Shown: positions 52,395-62,657, numbered from the stretch's first letter. The stretch is DNA of 64,000 bases from DASSUW01 sp963806395 (GCA_963806395.1 CAWDYI010000009.1:434001-498000); one strand, 5' to 3'. Numbers and translations are program-made. Notes: generated by a model from the letters alone, not told the origin.

Positions 52395-52781
52395 GTGCCA
52401 ACTCCCGAAGACCTGCTCGCCGATGCCCCGCTCGACGCGGCCGTGGCCGCGCTCGCCGAGCGCAATCATCATCACCTCGCCCAGATGAACCCGGACGAGC
52501 GCGAGGACGCGATCGCGCACTGGCGGCAGCTCGCGGTGGCCGTGCTGACGGCCGCGGGAGCGACCCTGCAGGACGGGACGGACGGGTCCGAGGGCGACGG
52601 GCCCGGGCGGGCCGTGATCGTGCTCGAGGACTCCGGACCGGAGGAGATCGCCATCCACGCGACCTTCTACCCGCAGCTCCAGGACCTCGGCGGCGGCGAG
52701 GTCGGCGCGACGCCCGCGCAGGCCGCGGCGCTCGAGCTCCTCGAGCAGATCTCCGACGACGACGATCTCGACACCGGCTGA
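52395..52781 (+). CDS. hypothetical 128-residue acidic protein
   Basis: From GTG 52395. LAERNHHHLAQMNPDEREDA, AIAHWRQLAVAVLTAAGAT, GRAVIVLEDSGPEEIAIHAT and YPQLQDLGGGEVGATPAQAA, with an Asp-rich tail (DDDDLDTG). I recognise no family. Amphipathic helix then beta-strand order suggests a small globular cytoplasmic protein. Ten bases after the repeat gene and followed at once by the phosphatase frame, so it belongs to the TetR operon. Confidence 0.65.
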   Translation: MPTPEDLLADAPLDAAVAALAERNHHHLAQMNPDEREDAIAHWRQLAVAVLTAAGATLQDGTDGSEGDGPGRAVIVLEDSGPEEIAIHATFYPQLQDLGGGEVGATPAQAAALELLEQISDDDDLDTG

Positions 52782-52782
52782 C

Positions 52783-54502
52783 ATCGCACCTGAGGGCCGC
52801 TGGCTGAGCCAGACCCTCGAGGAGATCGTCGCCCAGCTGCGCCGGGCGTTCGACCTCTCCGGCTGCGCGTTCCTGGTGGTCGACTGGGAGCAGCGCTACA
52901 TCCGCCCGGCGGCCGCGTGGTTCTCGTCGCAGGCCGTTCGCGAGGCGCTCGGCGCGGTGCTCAGCCGGCCGTACGACCCCGAGCGCGCGGGCATCACCGA
53001 GGCGGCGATCGAGACGCGGATGCCGCTGATGGTCGGCGGCATCGAGGAGTGGCCCGGGGCGGCCGCGCTGCACGAGCGCCTGAAGGAGACGCTGCCGCCC
53101 GCCCAGGCGCAGCTGACCTGGGACTGGTACGCCTCCTCCTCCCTGCTCGCCGTGCCCGTCCACGCGCCGAACGGCCGCATCTTCGGTGTGCTGGCGCTCT
53201 CCTCCCCGCCTTCAGCGACGACGACCTGCGCAGCGCCGAGGTGTTCGCCAACATGGCCGGCATCGCGCTCGATCGGTCGGAGCTGCTCCACCGGGAGGAG
53301 CAGCGGGCGCTGGAGGAGCTGGAGCTCAACCGTGCCGTGCAGGCGCTCGGCCGTTCGCTCGAGCTCGACGACGTGTACCGGGCGATCGTGGAGCAGACCG
53401 CCGCGCTCAGCGGCGCCGGGACGGTGATGCTGCTGCGCCAGGAACCGGCGAGCCGCGACCTCGACGTCGTGCAGTCGATCGGCGCGTCCAAGCGCCTGGT
53501 CAACGAGCGCTTCGCGATCGGCGAGGGGATGATCGGCCGCGTCGCCGAGACCGGCGAGCCGTATGTGAGCCGCGAGGCGGACCGCGACCGGTTCCTGCCG
53601 TGGGTCGCCGCCGAGGAGGGATTCCGCTCGTTCGCGCACGTGCCGCTGTCGATCGGCGCGCGGCTGTTCGGCGTGCTGACGATCGCCGATGAGCGACCGG
53701 AGGCATATGACGACGCGCTGCTGGCGCGGCTGGTCGCGTTCTGCCGCGCGGCCGCGGGCGCGATCGCGAACGCGCTCGACTTCCAGCGCGAGCGCCGGGT
53801 CGCGCTCGCGCTCACGCGCGGCTTCATCCCGGGGCCGCTGCCGGAGCTCGAGGGGTTCGAGGCCGGCCTCGTGTACGAGCCGTCGGGCCAGGCGGCCGGC
53901 GGTGGCGACCTGTTCGGGATCTGGCGGCTGCCGAGCGGCTCGATCGCGCTGCTCGTCGGGGACGTCAGCGGCAAGGGCATCGAGGTCGCCGCGATCAGCG
54001 CCATGGTCCGGTTCTTCATCGAGGCGCGCACGTGGGATGCCACCGACCCGGCGGACGTGATGTCGCAGACGAACGCGCTGCTGCGCCGGCGGCTGCCCGG
54101 CACCACGTTCGTCCCGGTCGTGATGGCGGTGATCGACGACGGCACGATCCGCTGGTGCAACGCCGGCCATCCGCCGCCGATCGTCATCGGCGCGGACGGC
54201 GCGGAGCACGAGCTGCGCGGTACCGGGCTCCCGCTCGGCGTCGACGAGCAGGCGGTGTACGCCACCGCCGAGGCGCCGCTCGAACCCCGGCGACCTCGTG
54301 TTCGCCTGTACCGATGGGCTCACCGAGGCGCGGCGCGACGGGCGCCAGTTCGGTGACGAGCGCCTCGCCCGCGCTGCTGCGCGAGCACGCACAGACGATG
54401 CCCCCGGACGAGCTGGTGCGGTTCCTGCGCCGCGAGGTGGAGGCCTGGGCCCCGACGCTCAACGACGACATGGTGATCCTCGCGCTCCGGCGCCAACCGT
54501 GA
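52783..54502 (+). pseudogene. GAF-GAF-SpoIIE (PP2C) phosphatase with three frame changes
   Basis: Frame one from about 52783 (no ATG/GTG start upstream of GTG 52876) gives a GAF domain, e.g. SSSLLAVPVHAPNGRIFGVL. A base is lost near 53208. The second frame has FSDDDLRSAEVFANMAGIAL, a second GAF (RDLDVVQSIGASKRLVNERF) and the SpoIIE domain QAAGGGDLFGIWRLPSG, then ALLVGDVSGKGIEVAAISAM. A base is gained in the C-run 54285-54288, giving LVFACTDGLTEARRDGRQFG. Another is gained near 54371 before LLREHAQTMPPDELVRFL. Joined it is a full RsbU-like phosphatase. Confidence 0.75.
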
Positions 54503-54957
54503 TCGAGGTCCGGCACGAGCCGCCCGACGGCCCGGCGGCCGAGGCGCTGTTCGCGGCGTACATGGAATTCGCGCGCGAGCGCGTCGGCCCGGACTTCGAG
54601 CCGACCGAGGACATCTTCGCCAGACCGGACGTGTTCAGGGGTCCCGGCGCGGCCTGGCTCGTGCTCTACGAGGACGGCAAGCCGGTCGCCTGCGGCGGCC
54701 TGCGGCCGCTGGCGCCGGACACCGGCGAGATCAAGCGCATGTTCGTGGCCGCCCCGGCGCGTGGCCGCGGCCACGCGCGGCGGCTGCTCGCAGAGCTCGA
54801 GGCGATCGCCCGCGCGGCCGGACAGGAGCAGATCCGCATGATCACCACCGGGGTGCTCGTCGAGGCGCGCGCGCTCTATGCGTCCGCCGGATATGCCGTC
54901 GCCTCCAGCGAGCAGGTGGACGGACGGACGGATTACTGGCTGGCAAAGCGCCTGTGA
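54499..54957 (+). CDS. GNAT-family N-acetyltransferase
   Basis: 152 residues from GTG 54499, overlapping the phosphatase stop (GTGA). VACGGLRPLAPDTGEIKRMF (strand beta4) and VAAPARGRGHARRLLAELEA hold the acetyl-CoA loop RGRGHA. IRMITTGVLVEARALYASAG and YAVASSE follow. It acetylates an amine on a small molecule or protein. Substrate unknown. It ends the TetR operon. Confidence 0.93.
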   Translation: MIEVRHEPPDGPAAEALFAAYMEFARERVGPDFEPTEDIFARPDVFRGPGAAWLVLYEDGKPVACGGLRPLAPDTGEIKRMFVAAPARGRGHARRLLAELEAIARAAGQEQIRMITTGVLVEARALYASAGYAVASSEQVDGRTDYWLAKRL

Positions 54958-54978
54958 CGCGCTAGCGTCTCCAGGTTG

Positions 54979-55875
54979 ATGCCCGAGCAGTTCTGCACCG
55001 TGAACGGCAACGTCGAGCTCTGCTACGAGACGTTCGGTGACGCGTCGGACCCGGCGGTGCTGCTCGTCATGGGCCTCGCGACGCAGATGGTCGGCTGGCA
55101 CGAGGACTTCTGCGAGGCCTTCGCGGAGCGCGGCTACCACGTGATCCGGTTCGACAACCGCGACGTCGGCCGCTCACAGACGATGACCGGCCCGGTACCG
55201 ACGCTGCGGCAGCTGATCCTGCGCAACAAGCACGTCGCGGAGTACACGCTCGAGGACATGGCGCAGGACGGCTTCGAGCTCCTCGACCATCTCGGGATCG
55301 AGCGCGCGCACGTGGTCGGCGTCTCGATGGGCGGCATGATCGCCCAGACGATGGCCGCCCGGAGCCCCGAGCGGGTGCTCTCCCTGGTCTCGTGGATGTC
55401 CAACACCGGCGCACGGTGGAGCGGCCAGCCGTCGCCGCGCCTGTACCCGGTGCTCCTGAAGACACCGCCGCGCGACCGCGACAACTACCTCGAGCACGCG
55501 GTGTGGGTGTTCACGAGGATCGGCTCGCCCGGGTTCCCGCCCGACGACGACAACCTGCGGCGAATCGCCGGCCTGAGCTACGACCGCGGCGTCAACGCCG
55601 CCGGCAACCTGCGCCAGCTCGCCGCGATCGTCGCGTCCGGCGACCGCACGCCGCTGCTGCGGACGATCACCGCGCCCACGCTGGTCATCCACGGCACGAA
55701 GGACAAGCTCGTGCCGCCGTCGGGCGGGCGCGCGACCGCGCGCGCGATCCCGGGCGCGCGGCTGCTGACGATCGAGGGCATGGGCCACGACCTCCCGCGC
55801 GACGCCTGGCCGCGGATCCTCGACGCGATTGAGGAGAACGCCGCCCGTACGGGCGAGCCGGCGCCCGCGCGGTGA
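54979..55875 (+). CDS. alpha/beta hydrolase
   Basis: 298 residues from ATG 54979 (TTG 54976 overlaps an AGG that is too close to serve it). The nucleophile elbow is VVGVSMGGMIAQTMA (Ser), the oxyanion strand is AVLLVMGLATQMVGWHEDFC, the acid is LVIHGTKDKLVPPSGGR, and the His is EGMGHDLPRD. YHVIRFDNRDVGRSQ is the usual early loop. It is probably an esterase or C-C hydrolase. Its stop overlaps the HrpA start (GTGA). Confidence 0.93.
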   Translation: MPEQFCTVNGNVELCYETFGDASDPAVLLVMGLATQMVGWHEDFCEAFAERGYHVIRFDNRDVGRSQTMTGPVPTLRQLILRNKHVAEYTLEDMAQDGFELLDHLGIERAHVVGVSMGGMIAQTMAARSPERVLSLVSWMSNTGARWSGQPSPRLYPVLLKTPPRDRDNYLEHAVWVFTRIGSPGFPPDDDNLRRIAGLSYDRGVNAAGNLRQLAAIVASGDRTPLLRTITAPTLVIHGTKDKLVPPSGGRATARAIPGARLLTIEGMGHDLPRDAWPRILDAIEENAARTGEPAPAR

Positions 55876-58800
55876 GCGCGGCCGCCACCGCGGTCGGTGC
55901 GAGCGCGTACCCGAGCGAGCTGCCGATCACCGCTCGCCGCGACGAGCTGCTCGAGGTCATCGGCGCCAACCAGGTCGTCATCGTGGCCGGCGAGACCGGC
56001 TCCGGCAAGACGACCCAGCTGCCGAAGCTGTGCCTCGAGCTCGGCCGCGAGACGATCGCGCACACGCAGCCGCGGCGGCTGGCCGCGCGCACGGTCGCCG
56101 CGCGCATCGCGGAGGAGCTGAACGTCCCGCTCGGCGAGGCCGTCGGCTACGCCGTCCGCTTCCACGATCGCTCGCGCGCGGACACGCGCGTGCGGCTGAT
56201 GACCGACGGCCTGCTGCTGGCCGAGATCAAGCGCGACCGGCTGCTGCGCCGGTACGACACGATCATCGTCGACGAGGCGCACGAGCGCAGCCTCAACATC
56301 GACTTCCTGCTCGGGTTCGTCAAGCGGATGCTGCCGCGCCGGCCGGACCTCAAGCTGATCATCACGTCGGCGACGATCGACCCGGAGCGCTTCAGCCGCC
56401 ACTTCGGCGGCGCGCCCCTGGTCGAGGTGTCCGGCCGCACCTATCCGATCGAGGTCCGCCACCGCCCCGTCGAGGACGCCGACCGCGACCAGGAGGACGC
56501 GATCGCGGACGCCGTCGACGAGCTGCTCCGCGAGGGTCCGGGCGACGTGCTGGTGTTCCTCAGCGGCGAGCGCGAGATCCGCGACACCGCCGACGTCCTG
56601 CACGGGCGCTTCGGCGCCGGCGTGGAGGTGCTGCCGCTGTACGCGCGGCTGTCGGCGGCCGAGCAGCAGAAGGTCTTCAAGCCGCACCCGAAGCGCCGCG
56701 TCGTGCTCGCCACCAACGTCGCCGAGACGTCGCTCACGGTGCCCGGCATCCGCTACGTGGTCGATCCCGGCACGGCGCGGATCAGCCGCTACAGCTCCCG
56801 CCTGAAGGTGCAGCGGCTGCCGATCGAGCCGATCTCACAGGCGTCCGCCGATCAGCGCAAGGGCCGGTGCGGCCGCACGTCGGACGGGATCTGCATCCGC
56901 CTGTTCAGCGAGGAGGACTTCTCCGAGCGCCCGCGCTTCACCGAGCCGGAGATCCAGCGCACCAGCCTCGCCGCCGTGATCCTGCAGATGGCGGCGATCG
57001 GCCTCGGCGACATCGAGAAGTTCCCGTTCCTGGACCCGCCGGACGCCCGTCAGGTGCGCGACGGGGTCCGGCTGCTGGAGGAGCTCGGCGCGCTCGACAC
57101 CGCCGGCAGGCTCACCAAGCTCGGGCGACGGCTCGCCGACCTACCGGTCGACCCGCGGATGGGCCGGATGGTGCTGGAGGCGGACCGGCTCGGCTGCGCC
57201 GACGAGGCGATCGTGATCGCCGCCGCGCTGTCGATCCAGGACCCGCGCGAGCGGCCGGCCGACAAGACCGCGCAGGCCGACCAGCTGCACGCGCGCTTCG
57301 CCGACGAGGAGTCCGACTTCGTCGCCTACCTGAACCTGTGGCGCTACCTGCGCGACCTCCAGCGCCGCCTCTCCAGCAACCAGTTCCGCAAGCGCTGCCT
57401 GGCCGAGCACCTGCACCACCTGCGGATCCGCGAGTGGCAGGACCTCGTGGAGCAGCTGCGGCAGGCGGCCAAGGGCGTCGGCGTGAAGATCAACCGCACC
57501 CCGGCCGACAGGGAGCAGATCCACGTCGCGCTGCTGTCCGGGCTGCTCTCGCACGTCGGCCTGAAGGACGAGCGCGGCCGCGAGTACCAGGGCGCGCGCG
57601 GGGCGCGCTTCGCGATCTTCCCGGGCTCGGCGCTGGCGAAGAAGCCGCCGGGCTGGGCGATGGTCGCCGAGCTCGTCGAGACGTCGCGGCTGTGGGGCCG
57701 CACCGCCGCGCGAATCGACCCGGCGTGGGTCGAGCCGCTCGCCGGCCACCTGCTCAAGCGCACGTACAGCGAGCCGCGCTGGGATCCCCGCCGCGGCTCC
57801 GTCGTGGCGACCGAGCGGGCGACGCTGTACGGCCTGCCGATCGTCGAGAACCGGACGGTCGCGTACGGGCGGATCGATCCGCCGCTCTCGCGCGAGCTGT
57901 TCATCCGCCGTGCGCTCGTGGAGGGCGACTGGGAGACCCGCCACGAGTTCGTCGCCGAGAACGCGAGGCTGGTGGAGGAGGTCGAGGCGCTCGAGCATCG
58001 CGCACGGCGGCGCGACATCCTCGCCGACGACCAGGCGATCTTCGACTTCTACGACGCGCGGATCCCGGACGACGTCGTGTCCGCCGCGCACTTCGACCGC
58101 TGGTGGCGCGACGAGCGTCGCGCCGACCCGGCCCGCCTCAACCTCACGCGCGAGCTGCTGGTCGACGCGCAGGCGGCGGACGCGGTCGACCCGCAGGCGT
58201 GGCCGCAGGCCTGGCGGCAGGGCGAGCTGACGCTGGAGCTCAGCTACCGGTTCGAGCCCGGCACCGACAACGACGGCGTCACCGTCCACGTGCCGCTGCC
58301 GCTGCTCGGCCAGCTGCGCGGCGACCGCTTCGAGTGGCTGGTCCCCGGGCTCCGCGCCGAGCTGGTCACGACCCTGATCCGCTCGCTCCCGAAGGATCTG
58401 CGCCGCCCGCTGGTGCCGGTGCCCGAGATCGCGGCGCAGGTGGCGGCGGCGCTCCAGCCACGGCGCGAGCCGCTGCTCGACGCGATGGCGCGCGAGATCG
58501 AGCGGCTGCGCGGCGTGCGCGTCCCGCCCGAGGCCTGGGACCTCGACCGGCTCCCGCCGCACCTGCGGATGACGTTCCGCGTCGAGGACGAGGCGCGCGG
58601 CGTGCTGGCCGAGGGCGACGACCTCGGCGCGGTGCGTGCGCAGGTCCGGCCGCTGCTGCGCGAGGAGCTGACCGCCCAGTCGGCGCAGCTCGAGCGCCGC
58701 GGCGAGCGCACCTGGACGATGGGCACGCTGCCCCGCGAGGTCACGCTGCCCGGCACCGGCCAGGCCGTGCGCGCCTACCCGGCGCTGGTCGACGAGGGCG

Positions 58801-59546
58801 AGACCGTCGGCGTGCGCGTGCTGGAGACTCCCGCCGCACAGCGGGCGGCGATGCACGCCGGCACCCGCCGGCTGCTGCTGCTGACCGCCCCGTCCCCGGC
58901 CCGCTACGTCACCGACCGGCTGTCCAACGCCGCCAAGCTCACGCTCTCGGCCGCCCCGCACGGCAGCCTCGCGGCGGTGCTCGAGGACGCTGCGGCGGCG
59001 GCGGTCGACGCACTGGTCGACGAGGCGGGCGGGCCGGTGTGGGACGAGGCGGCGTTCGCGCGGCTGCGCGATCACGTCGCCGGCAACGTCGTCGAGAGGA
59101 CCGCCGCAGTGGTCGACCAGGTCGTGGCGATCCTCTCCGCCGCGCGCGAGGTCCAGGCGCTGCTCGAGCCGCTGACGGCGGTGCCGCTGCAGCCCGCGCG
59201 CGCCGACGTGGTGGAGCAGGTGCGCCGGCTCGTGTACCCCGGGTTCGTGACCGCGACCGGCGTCGGCAGGCTCGCGGACGTCGAGCGCTACCTGCGGGCC
59301 GCCGCGCGGCGGCTCGAGCGGCTGCCGAACGCGACCGCCGTCGACCGCGACCGCATGAGCGCCGTCCACGAGCTCGAGCGCGCGTACCGGATGCGCCTCC
59401 AGGCCGCACCACACGCGGCCGGGCTGCGCGAGGTGCCGTGGATGCTCGAGGAGCTGCGCGTCAGCCACTTCGCGCAATCGCTCGGCACCCGCGGCCAGGT
59501 GTCCGGCAAGCGGATCCGGCGGGCGCTCGAAGAAGCGACCGGATAG
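55872..59546 (+). CDS. hrpA: DEAH-box ATP-dependent RNA helicase HrpA
   Basis: 1224 residues. Walker A VIVAGETGSGKTTQLPKL (about 39), HTQPRRLAARTVAARIAEEL (motif Ia), TIIVDEAHERSLNIDFLLGF (DEAH, about 133), KLIITSATIDPERFSRHF (SAT), VLATNVAETSLTVPGIRYVV and QRKGRCGRTSDGICIRL (motif VI). The HA2/OB region and the long DUF3418 C-terminal part (VVPEIAAQ-like, EALLDAMAREIERLRGVRVP-type segments) make it the bacterial HrpA length class. It unwinds or processes mRNA and can rescue stalled ribosomes. Intact and coupled to the hydrolase. Confidence 0.95.
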   Translation: MSAAATAVGASAYPSELPITARRDELLEVIGANQVVIVAGETGSGKTTQLPKLCLELGRETIAHTQPRRLAARTVAARIAEELNVPLGEAVGYAVRFHDRSRADTRVRLMTDGLLLAEIKRDRLLRRYDTIIVDEAHERSLNIDFLLGFVKRMLPRRPDLKLIITSATIDPERFSRHFGGAPLVEVSGRTYPIEVRHRPVEDADRDQEDAIADAVDELLREGPGDVLVFLSGEREIRDTADVLHGRFGAGVEVLPLYARLSAAEQQKVFKPHPKRRVVLATNVAETSLTVPGIRYVVDPGTARISRYSSRLKVQRLPIEPISQASADQRKGRCGRTSDGICIRLFSEEDFSERPRFTEPEIQRTSLAAVILQMAAIGLGDIEKFPFLDPPDARQVRDGVRLLEELGALDTAGRLTKLGRRLADLPVDPRMGRMVLEADRLGCADEAIVIAAALSIQDPRERPADKTAQADQLHARFADEESDFVAYLNLWRYLRDLQRRLSSNQFRKRCLAEHLHHLRIREWQDLVEQLRQAAKGVGVKINRTPADREQIHVALLSGLLSHVGLKDERGREYQGARGARFAIFPGSALAKKPPGWAMVAELVETSRLWGRTAARIDPAWVEPLAGHLLKRTYSEPRWDPRRGSVVATERATLYGLPIVENRTVAYGRIDPPLSRELFIRRALVEGDWETRHEFVAENARLVEEVEALEHRARRRDILADDQAIFDFYDARIPDDVVSAAHFDRWWRDERRADPARLNLTRELLVDAQAADAVDPQAWPQAWRQGELTLELSYRFEPGTDNDGVTVHVPLPLLGQLRGDRFEWLVPGLRAELVTTLIRSLPKDLRRPLVPVPEIAAQVAAALQPRREPLLDAMAREIERLRGVRVPPEAWDLDRLPPHLRMTFRVEDEARGVLAEGDDLGAVRAQVRPLLREELTAQSAQLERRGERTWTMGTLPREVTLPGTGQAVRAYPALVDEGETVGVRVLETPAAQRAAMHAGTRRLLLLTAPSPARYVTDRLSNAAKLTLSAAPHGSLAAVLEDAAAAAVDALVDEAGGPVWDEAAFARLRDHVAGNVVERTAAVVDQVVAILSAAREVQALLEPLTAVPLQPARADVVEQVRRLVYPGFVTATGVGRLADVERYLRAAARRLERLPNATAVDRDRMSAVHELERAYRMRLQAAPHAAGLREVPWMLEELRVSHFAQSLGTRGQVSGKRIRRALEEATG

Positions 59547-59572
59547 CGGCTACGCGCCGCTACATTTACGCC

Positions 59573-59998
59573 ATGCGCTCGGTTTCCACGATCGCCGCAG
59601 CAGTCGCCATCGGCTGCCTGCTGGCGCCCGCCGCGTCCGCCCAAGCCCCAGACGGCAGGTGGACGTTCATCCAGAACGACGGCATCAAGCACTACGCGTG
59701 CAAGCAGAAGGGCAAGGCCGCCGGACACTGGAAGGTCAAGACGGCGACGTGGTGGAACGGCAAGCAGCACCTGATCGACGAGGGCACCGGGATCTATGCG
59801 GTGATCGCCCGCGGGTCCGACGAGAACCGGGTCACCACGCGCACGAGCGACGCGTGGAAGAACGGGTACATCCGCACGACGCTGCGCGGCGCAGTTCGAA
59901 CGGACCGCCTGTGGATCCAGGGGGCCTACTACGGGCCCGCCGAGCCGTGGAAGGACGGGTTCGGGGTGCGCCGGATCGTGCGGTGCGCGGCCGGCTGA
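59573..59998 (+). CDS. small secreted protein
   Basis: 141 residues. MRSVSTIAAAVAIGCLLAPA then ASAQAPDG is a signal peptide with an ASA cleavage site. The mature part is compact: WTFIQNDGIKHYACKQKGKA, GHWKVKTATWWNGKQHLIDE, GTGIYAVIARGSDENRVTTR and FGVRRIVRCAAG, with two Cys that could form a disulfide. No family recognised. It lies between HrpA and the receptor kinase. Confidence 0.72.
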   Translation: MRSVSTIAAAVAIGCLLAPAASAQAPDGRWTFIQNDGIKHYACKQKGKAAGHWKVKTATWWNGKQHLIDEGTGIYAVIARGSDENRVTTRTSDAWKNGYIRTTLRGAVRTDRLWIQGAYYGPAEPWKDGFGVRRIVRCAAG

Positions 59999-60044
59999 GC
60001 GTTCTCGCAGGCGCACCCCTCCTGCCGTAGGCTGGCCCGAGACC

Positions 60045-62657
60045 GTGGCGGAGACCGGCGATCGCATCGGAACGTACGTGGTGGTGGGGCTGATCGCCCG
60101 TGGCGGAATGGCCACGGTGTACGAGGCCCACCAGCCCGCGCTCGACCGCGCGGTCGCGCTCAAGCGCCTGGACCTGCGCACGGACGACCCGACGCAGGTC
60201 GACCGGTTCATCCGCGAGTCGCGGATCGCCGCGTCGTTCGACCACCCGAACATCGTCACCGTCTACGACTTCTTCGAGTGGGAGGGCTTGCCCTACATCG
60301 CGATGGAGTACCTCCCGCGCGGGTCGCTCCGGCCGTGCGTCGGACAGCTGACGCCGCCGCAGGTGTTCGGCATCCTCGAGGGGATCCTGGCCGCGCTCGC
60401 ACACGCCGAGCAGCACGGGGTGGCCCACCGCGACCTCAAGCCGGAGAACGTGCTGATCACGCGCGGCGGCGCGGTGAAGATCGCCGACTTCGGGATCGCC
60501 AAGGCCTACACGCACGCGACCGGTCAGTTCACGGCCGCCGGCGTGGCGGTCGGGACGCCGACCTACATGGCGCCCGAGCAGGCGCTCGCCCAGCAGGTCG
60601 GTGCGTTCACCGACCTCTACGCCGTCGGCGTGATGGCCTATGAGCTGCTGAGCGGGGGGCCGCCGTTCGAGGTCGGCGACTCGCCGATGGCGGTCATGTA
60701 CAAGCACGTGAGCGAGCCGCCTCCGCCACTGACGGGCGTCGACCCGAGGCTCGCCGCGTGGGTCGCGCGGCTGCTCGAGAAGGAGCCCGAGGCGCGGCCG
60801 GCCGGGGCGGCGGCGGCATGGAGCGAGCTGGAGGAGATCGTCGTCGAGATCGCCGGCCCGTACTGGCGCCGCAACGCCGCGCTGGGAGTGATCACCGGCG
60901 ACGACCCCGCCATAACCGCACCGCCGCCGCCGGAGGACGACAGGGGCGAGACGCCGCCGCCGCGAGACGACTATGTGACGGTCGCGGGTGGCCATCCGGC
61001 GGCGCCGGGCGACGTCGCCCCGCCGCCCGAACCAGACGTCGCGCCGCCGCCGCCCGAGCCCGAGGTCCCGCCGCCGCCGCCCGAGCCCGAGGTCGTGCCG
61101 ACGCCCGAACCGTTCGTCGGCGGGTGGAGCGAGGAACCCGTCATCGCACCGGCCGACGACGCGGACACGCCGGTGACCGCAGCACTCGCGCACGAGGTCG
61201 AACCCGCGTCAGGCGCGCCGGAGCCGGAACAGGGGTCAGACCCCGCAGAGGGCCGCGGCCATGGCTGGCGGTGGGTGGCAGCGGGCGTGGCAGTGCTCGC
61301 GGTGGCCGGCGTCGCGGCCGCGGTCACGCTCGGTGGCGGTGAGTCGCAGGAGAACGGCGGCGGGTCCGGGGCGGGCGGCGGCGACCGCCCGATCCCCCGC
61401 GCGGCGGCGCCGTTCGACTTCGACGGCGACGGGACGCCGTCGGTCGTCGCGGGCGTGCCCGGCGCCGCGCCGCGCCGCACGGGCGCCGTCGCGGTCGACG
61501 GTGTCGACGCGCCGATCACCGCCGGCGACGCCCAGCCGACGGCCGAGTTCGGTGCGGCGGTCGCCAGCGCCGACTTCAACGGCGACGACCATGCCGACCT
61601 GGCGATCGGTGCGCCGGGGGTGGACTCGGGCTCGGTCACGGTGCTGTCCGGGACCGACGACGGGCTCGCCGGCGCCGCGTCGACGTCGCTGCCGGGCGGC
61701 GACGTCGGCGTCCGCTTCGGCGCCGCGCTCGCCGCCGGCGACCTCAACGGCGACGGATTCCACGACCTCGCGGTCGGTGCCCCGGACGGCGACGGAGCGA
61801 TCCGCCTCCTGTTCGGCGACGCGGAGGGGCTGTCCGCCGAACGCGGCCGCACGATCAGCAAGCCGGACGAGTCCGGCGGCGGGTTCGGCGCCGTGCTCGC
61901 GATCGGCGACGTGAACGACGACGGCGACCCCGACCTCGTCGAGGCGGCCCCCGGAGAAGCGGGTCATTCCTCGTTCTGCGCCGGCGCTCCGGACGGACCG
62001 ACGACCTGCACCGCTCTCGGCGTCGACCTCGCCGGCGGCCCGGCGTCACTGGCGATCGGCGACGTGACCGGCGACGGCTTCGGCGACATCGTGCAGGGCG
62101 TGCCCGATGCCGGGGACCCGGTGCCCGACGAGTCCGGCCTGGCCCCGCCCGGTCCCGCCGGACTCGTGAGGATCTGGCGCGGACGGCGCCGCGGGACCGC
62201 GCGCGAGCCGATCACGATCACCCAGCAGACGGAGGGCGTGACCGGAAACGACCAGGCACGGGACGCGTTCGGCGCCGCGATCGCCGTCGCCGACCTCGAC
62301 GCCGACGACTTTGCCGATCTCGTCGTCGGCGCACCCGGCGAGGACGACACGAACGGGCGGGTGACCGTCATCCGCGGCAGTCCCGCGGGCCACGGGGACG
62401 TCCTCCAGCGCGGCTACGGGGCCAAGACGGACGACCTGCCGATCTCGATCGGGCCGGGAACCCGGTTCGGCGCGGCGCTCGCGCTGCTCGACGTCGACGG
62501 CGACGCCGACGGCAGGCTCGACCTGATCGTCGCCGCGCCCGGCGGCGGAGTCGTCGTCACGCTGCCCGGGGTCGACGACGGGGGGTTCACGGCCACCGGC
62601 TCGACCGTGCTCCAGCTCCCCCGCTCCAGGACGGGCGTCAGCGTGGGTGCGCCGTGA
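60045..62657 (+). CDS. membrane Ser/Thr protein kinase with extracellular FG-GAP propeller
   Basis: 870 residues from GTG 60045. Kinase domain 8-265: GLIARGGMATVYEAHQPALD (P-loop), AVALKRLDLR (VAIK Lys), GVAHRDLKPENVLITRGGAV (catalytic loop), KIADFGIAKAYT (DFG) and GTPTYMAPEQALAQQV (APE). A Pro/Glu-rich linker (285-375) leads to one helix (WRWVAAGVAVLAVAGVAAAV, about 406-425). Outside are FG-GAP blades: SADFNGDDHADLAIGAPGVD, GDLNGDGFHDLAVGAPDGDG, GDVNDDGDPDLVEAAPGEAG and GDVTGDGFGDIVQGVPDAG. It overlaps the HAD phosphatase start. Confidence 0.93.
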   Translation: MAETGDRIGTYVVVGLIARGGMATVYEAHQPALDRAVALKRLDLRTDDPTQVDRFIRESRIAASFDHPNIVTVYDFFEWEGLPYIAMEYLPRGSLRPCVGQLTPPQVFGILEGILAALAHAEQHGVAHRDLKPENVLITRGGAVKIADFGIAKAYTHATGQFTAAGVAVGTPTYMAPEQALAQQVGAFTDLYAVGVMAYELLSGGPPFEVGDSPMAVMYKHVSEPPPPLTGVDPRLAAWVARLLEKEPEARPAGAAAAWSELEEIVVEIAGPYWRRNAALGVITGDDPAITAPPPPEDDRGETPPPRDDYVTVAGGHPAAPGDVAPPPEPDVAPPPPEPEVPPPPPEPEVVPTPEPFVGGWSEEPVIAPADDADTPVTAALAHEVEPASGAPEPEQGSDPAEGRGHGWRWVAAGVAVLAVAGVAAAVTLGGGESQENGGGSGAGGGDRPIPRAAAPFDFDGDGTPSVVAGVPGAAPRRTGAVAVDGVDAPITAGDAQPTAEFGAAVASADFNGDDHADLAIGAPGVDSGSVTVLSGTDDGLAGAASTSLPGGDVGVRFGAALAAGDLNGDGFHDLAVGAPDGDGAIRLLFGDAEGLSAERGRTISKPDESGGGFGAVLAIGDVNDDGDPDLVEAAPGEAGHSSFCAGAPDGPTTCTALGVDLAGGPASLAIGDVTGDGFGDIVQGVPDAGDPVPDESGLAPPGPAGLVRIWRGRRRGTAREPITITQQTEGVTGNDQARDAFGAAIAVADLDADDFADLVVGAPGEDDTNGRVTVIRGSPAGHGDVLQRGYGAKTDDLPISIGPGTRFGAALALLDVDGDADGRLDLIVAAPGGGVVVTLPGVDDGGFTATGSTVLQLPRSRTGVSVGAP

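Noticed and set aside
57141..59477. Minus-strand 778-residue frame opposite HrpA
   Set aside because: Antisense of the helicase codons, no motif, no start signal.
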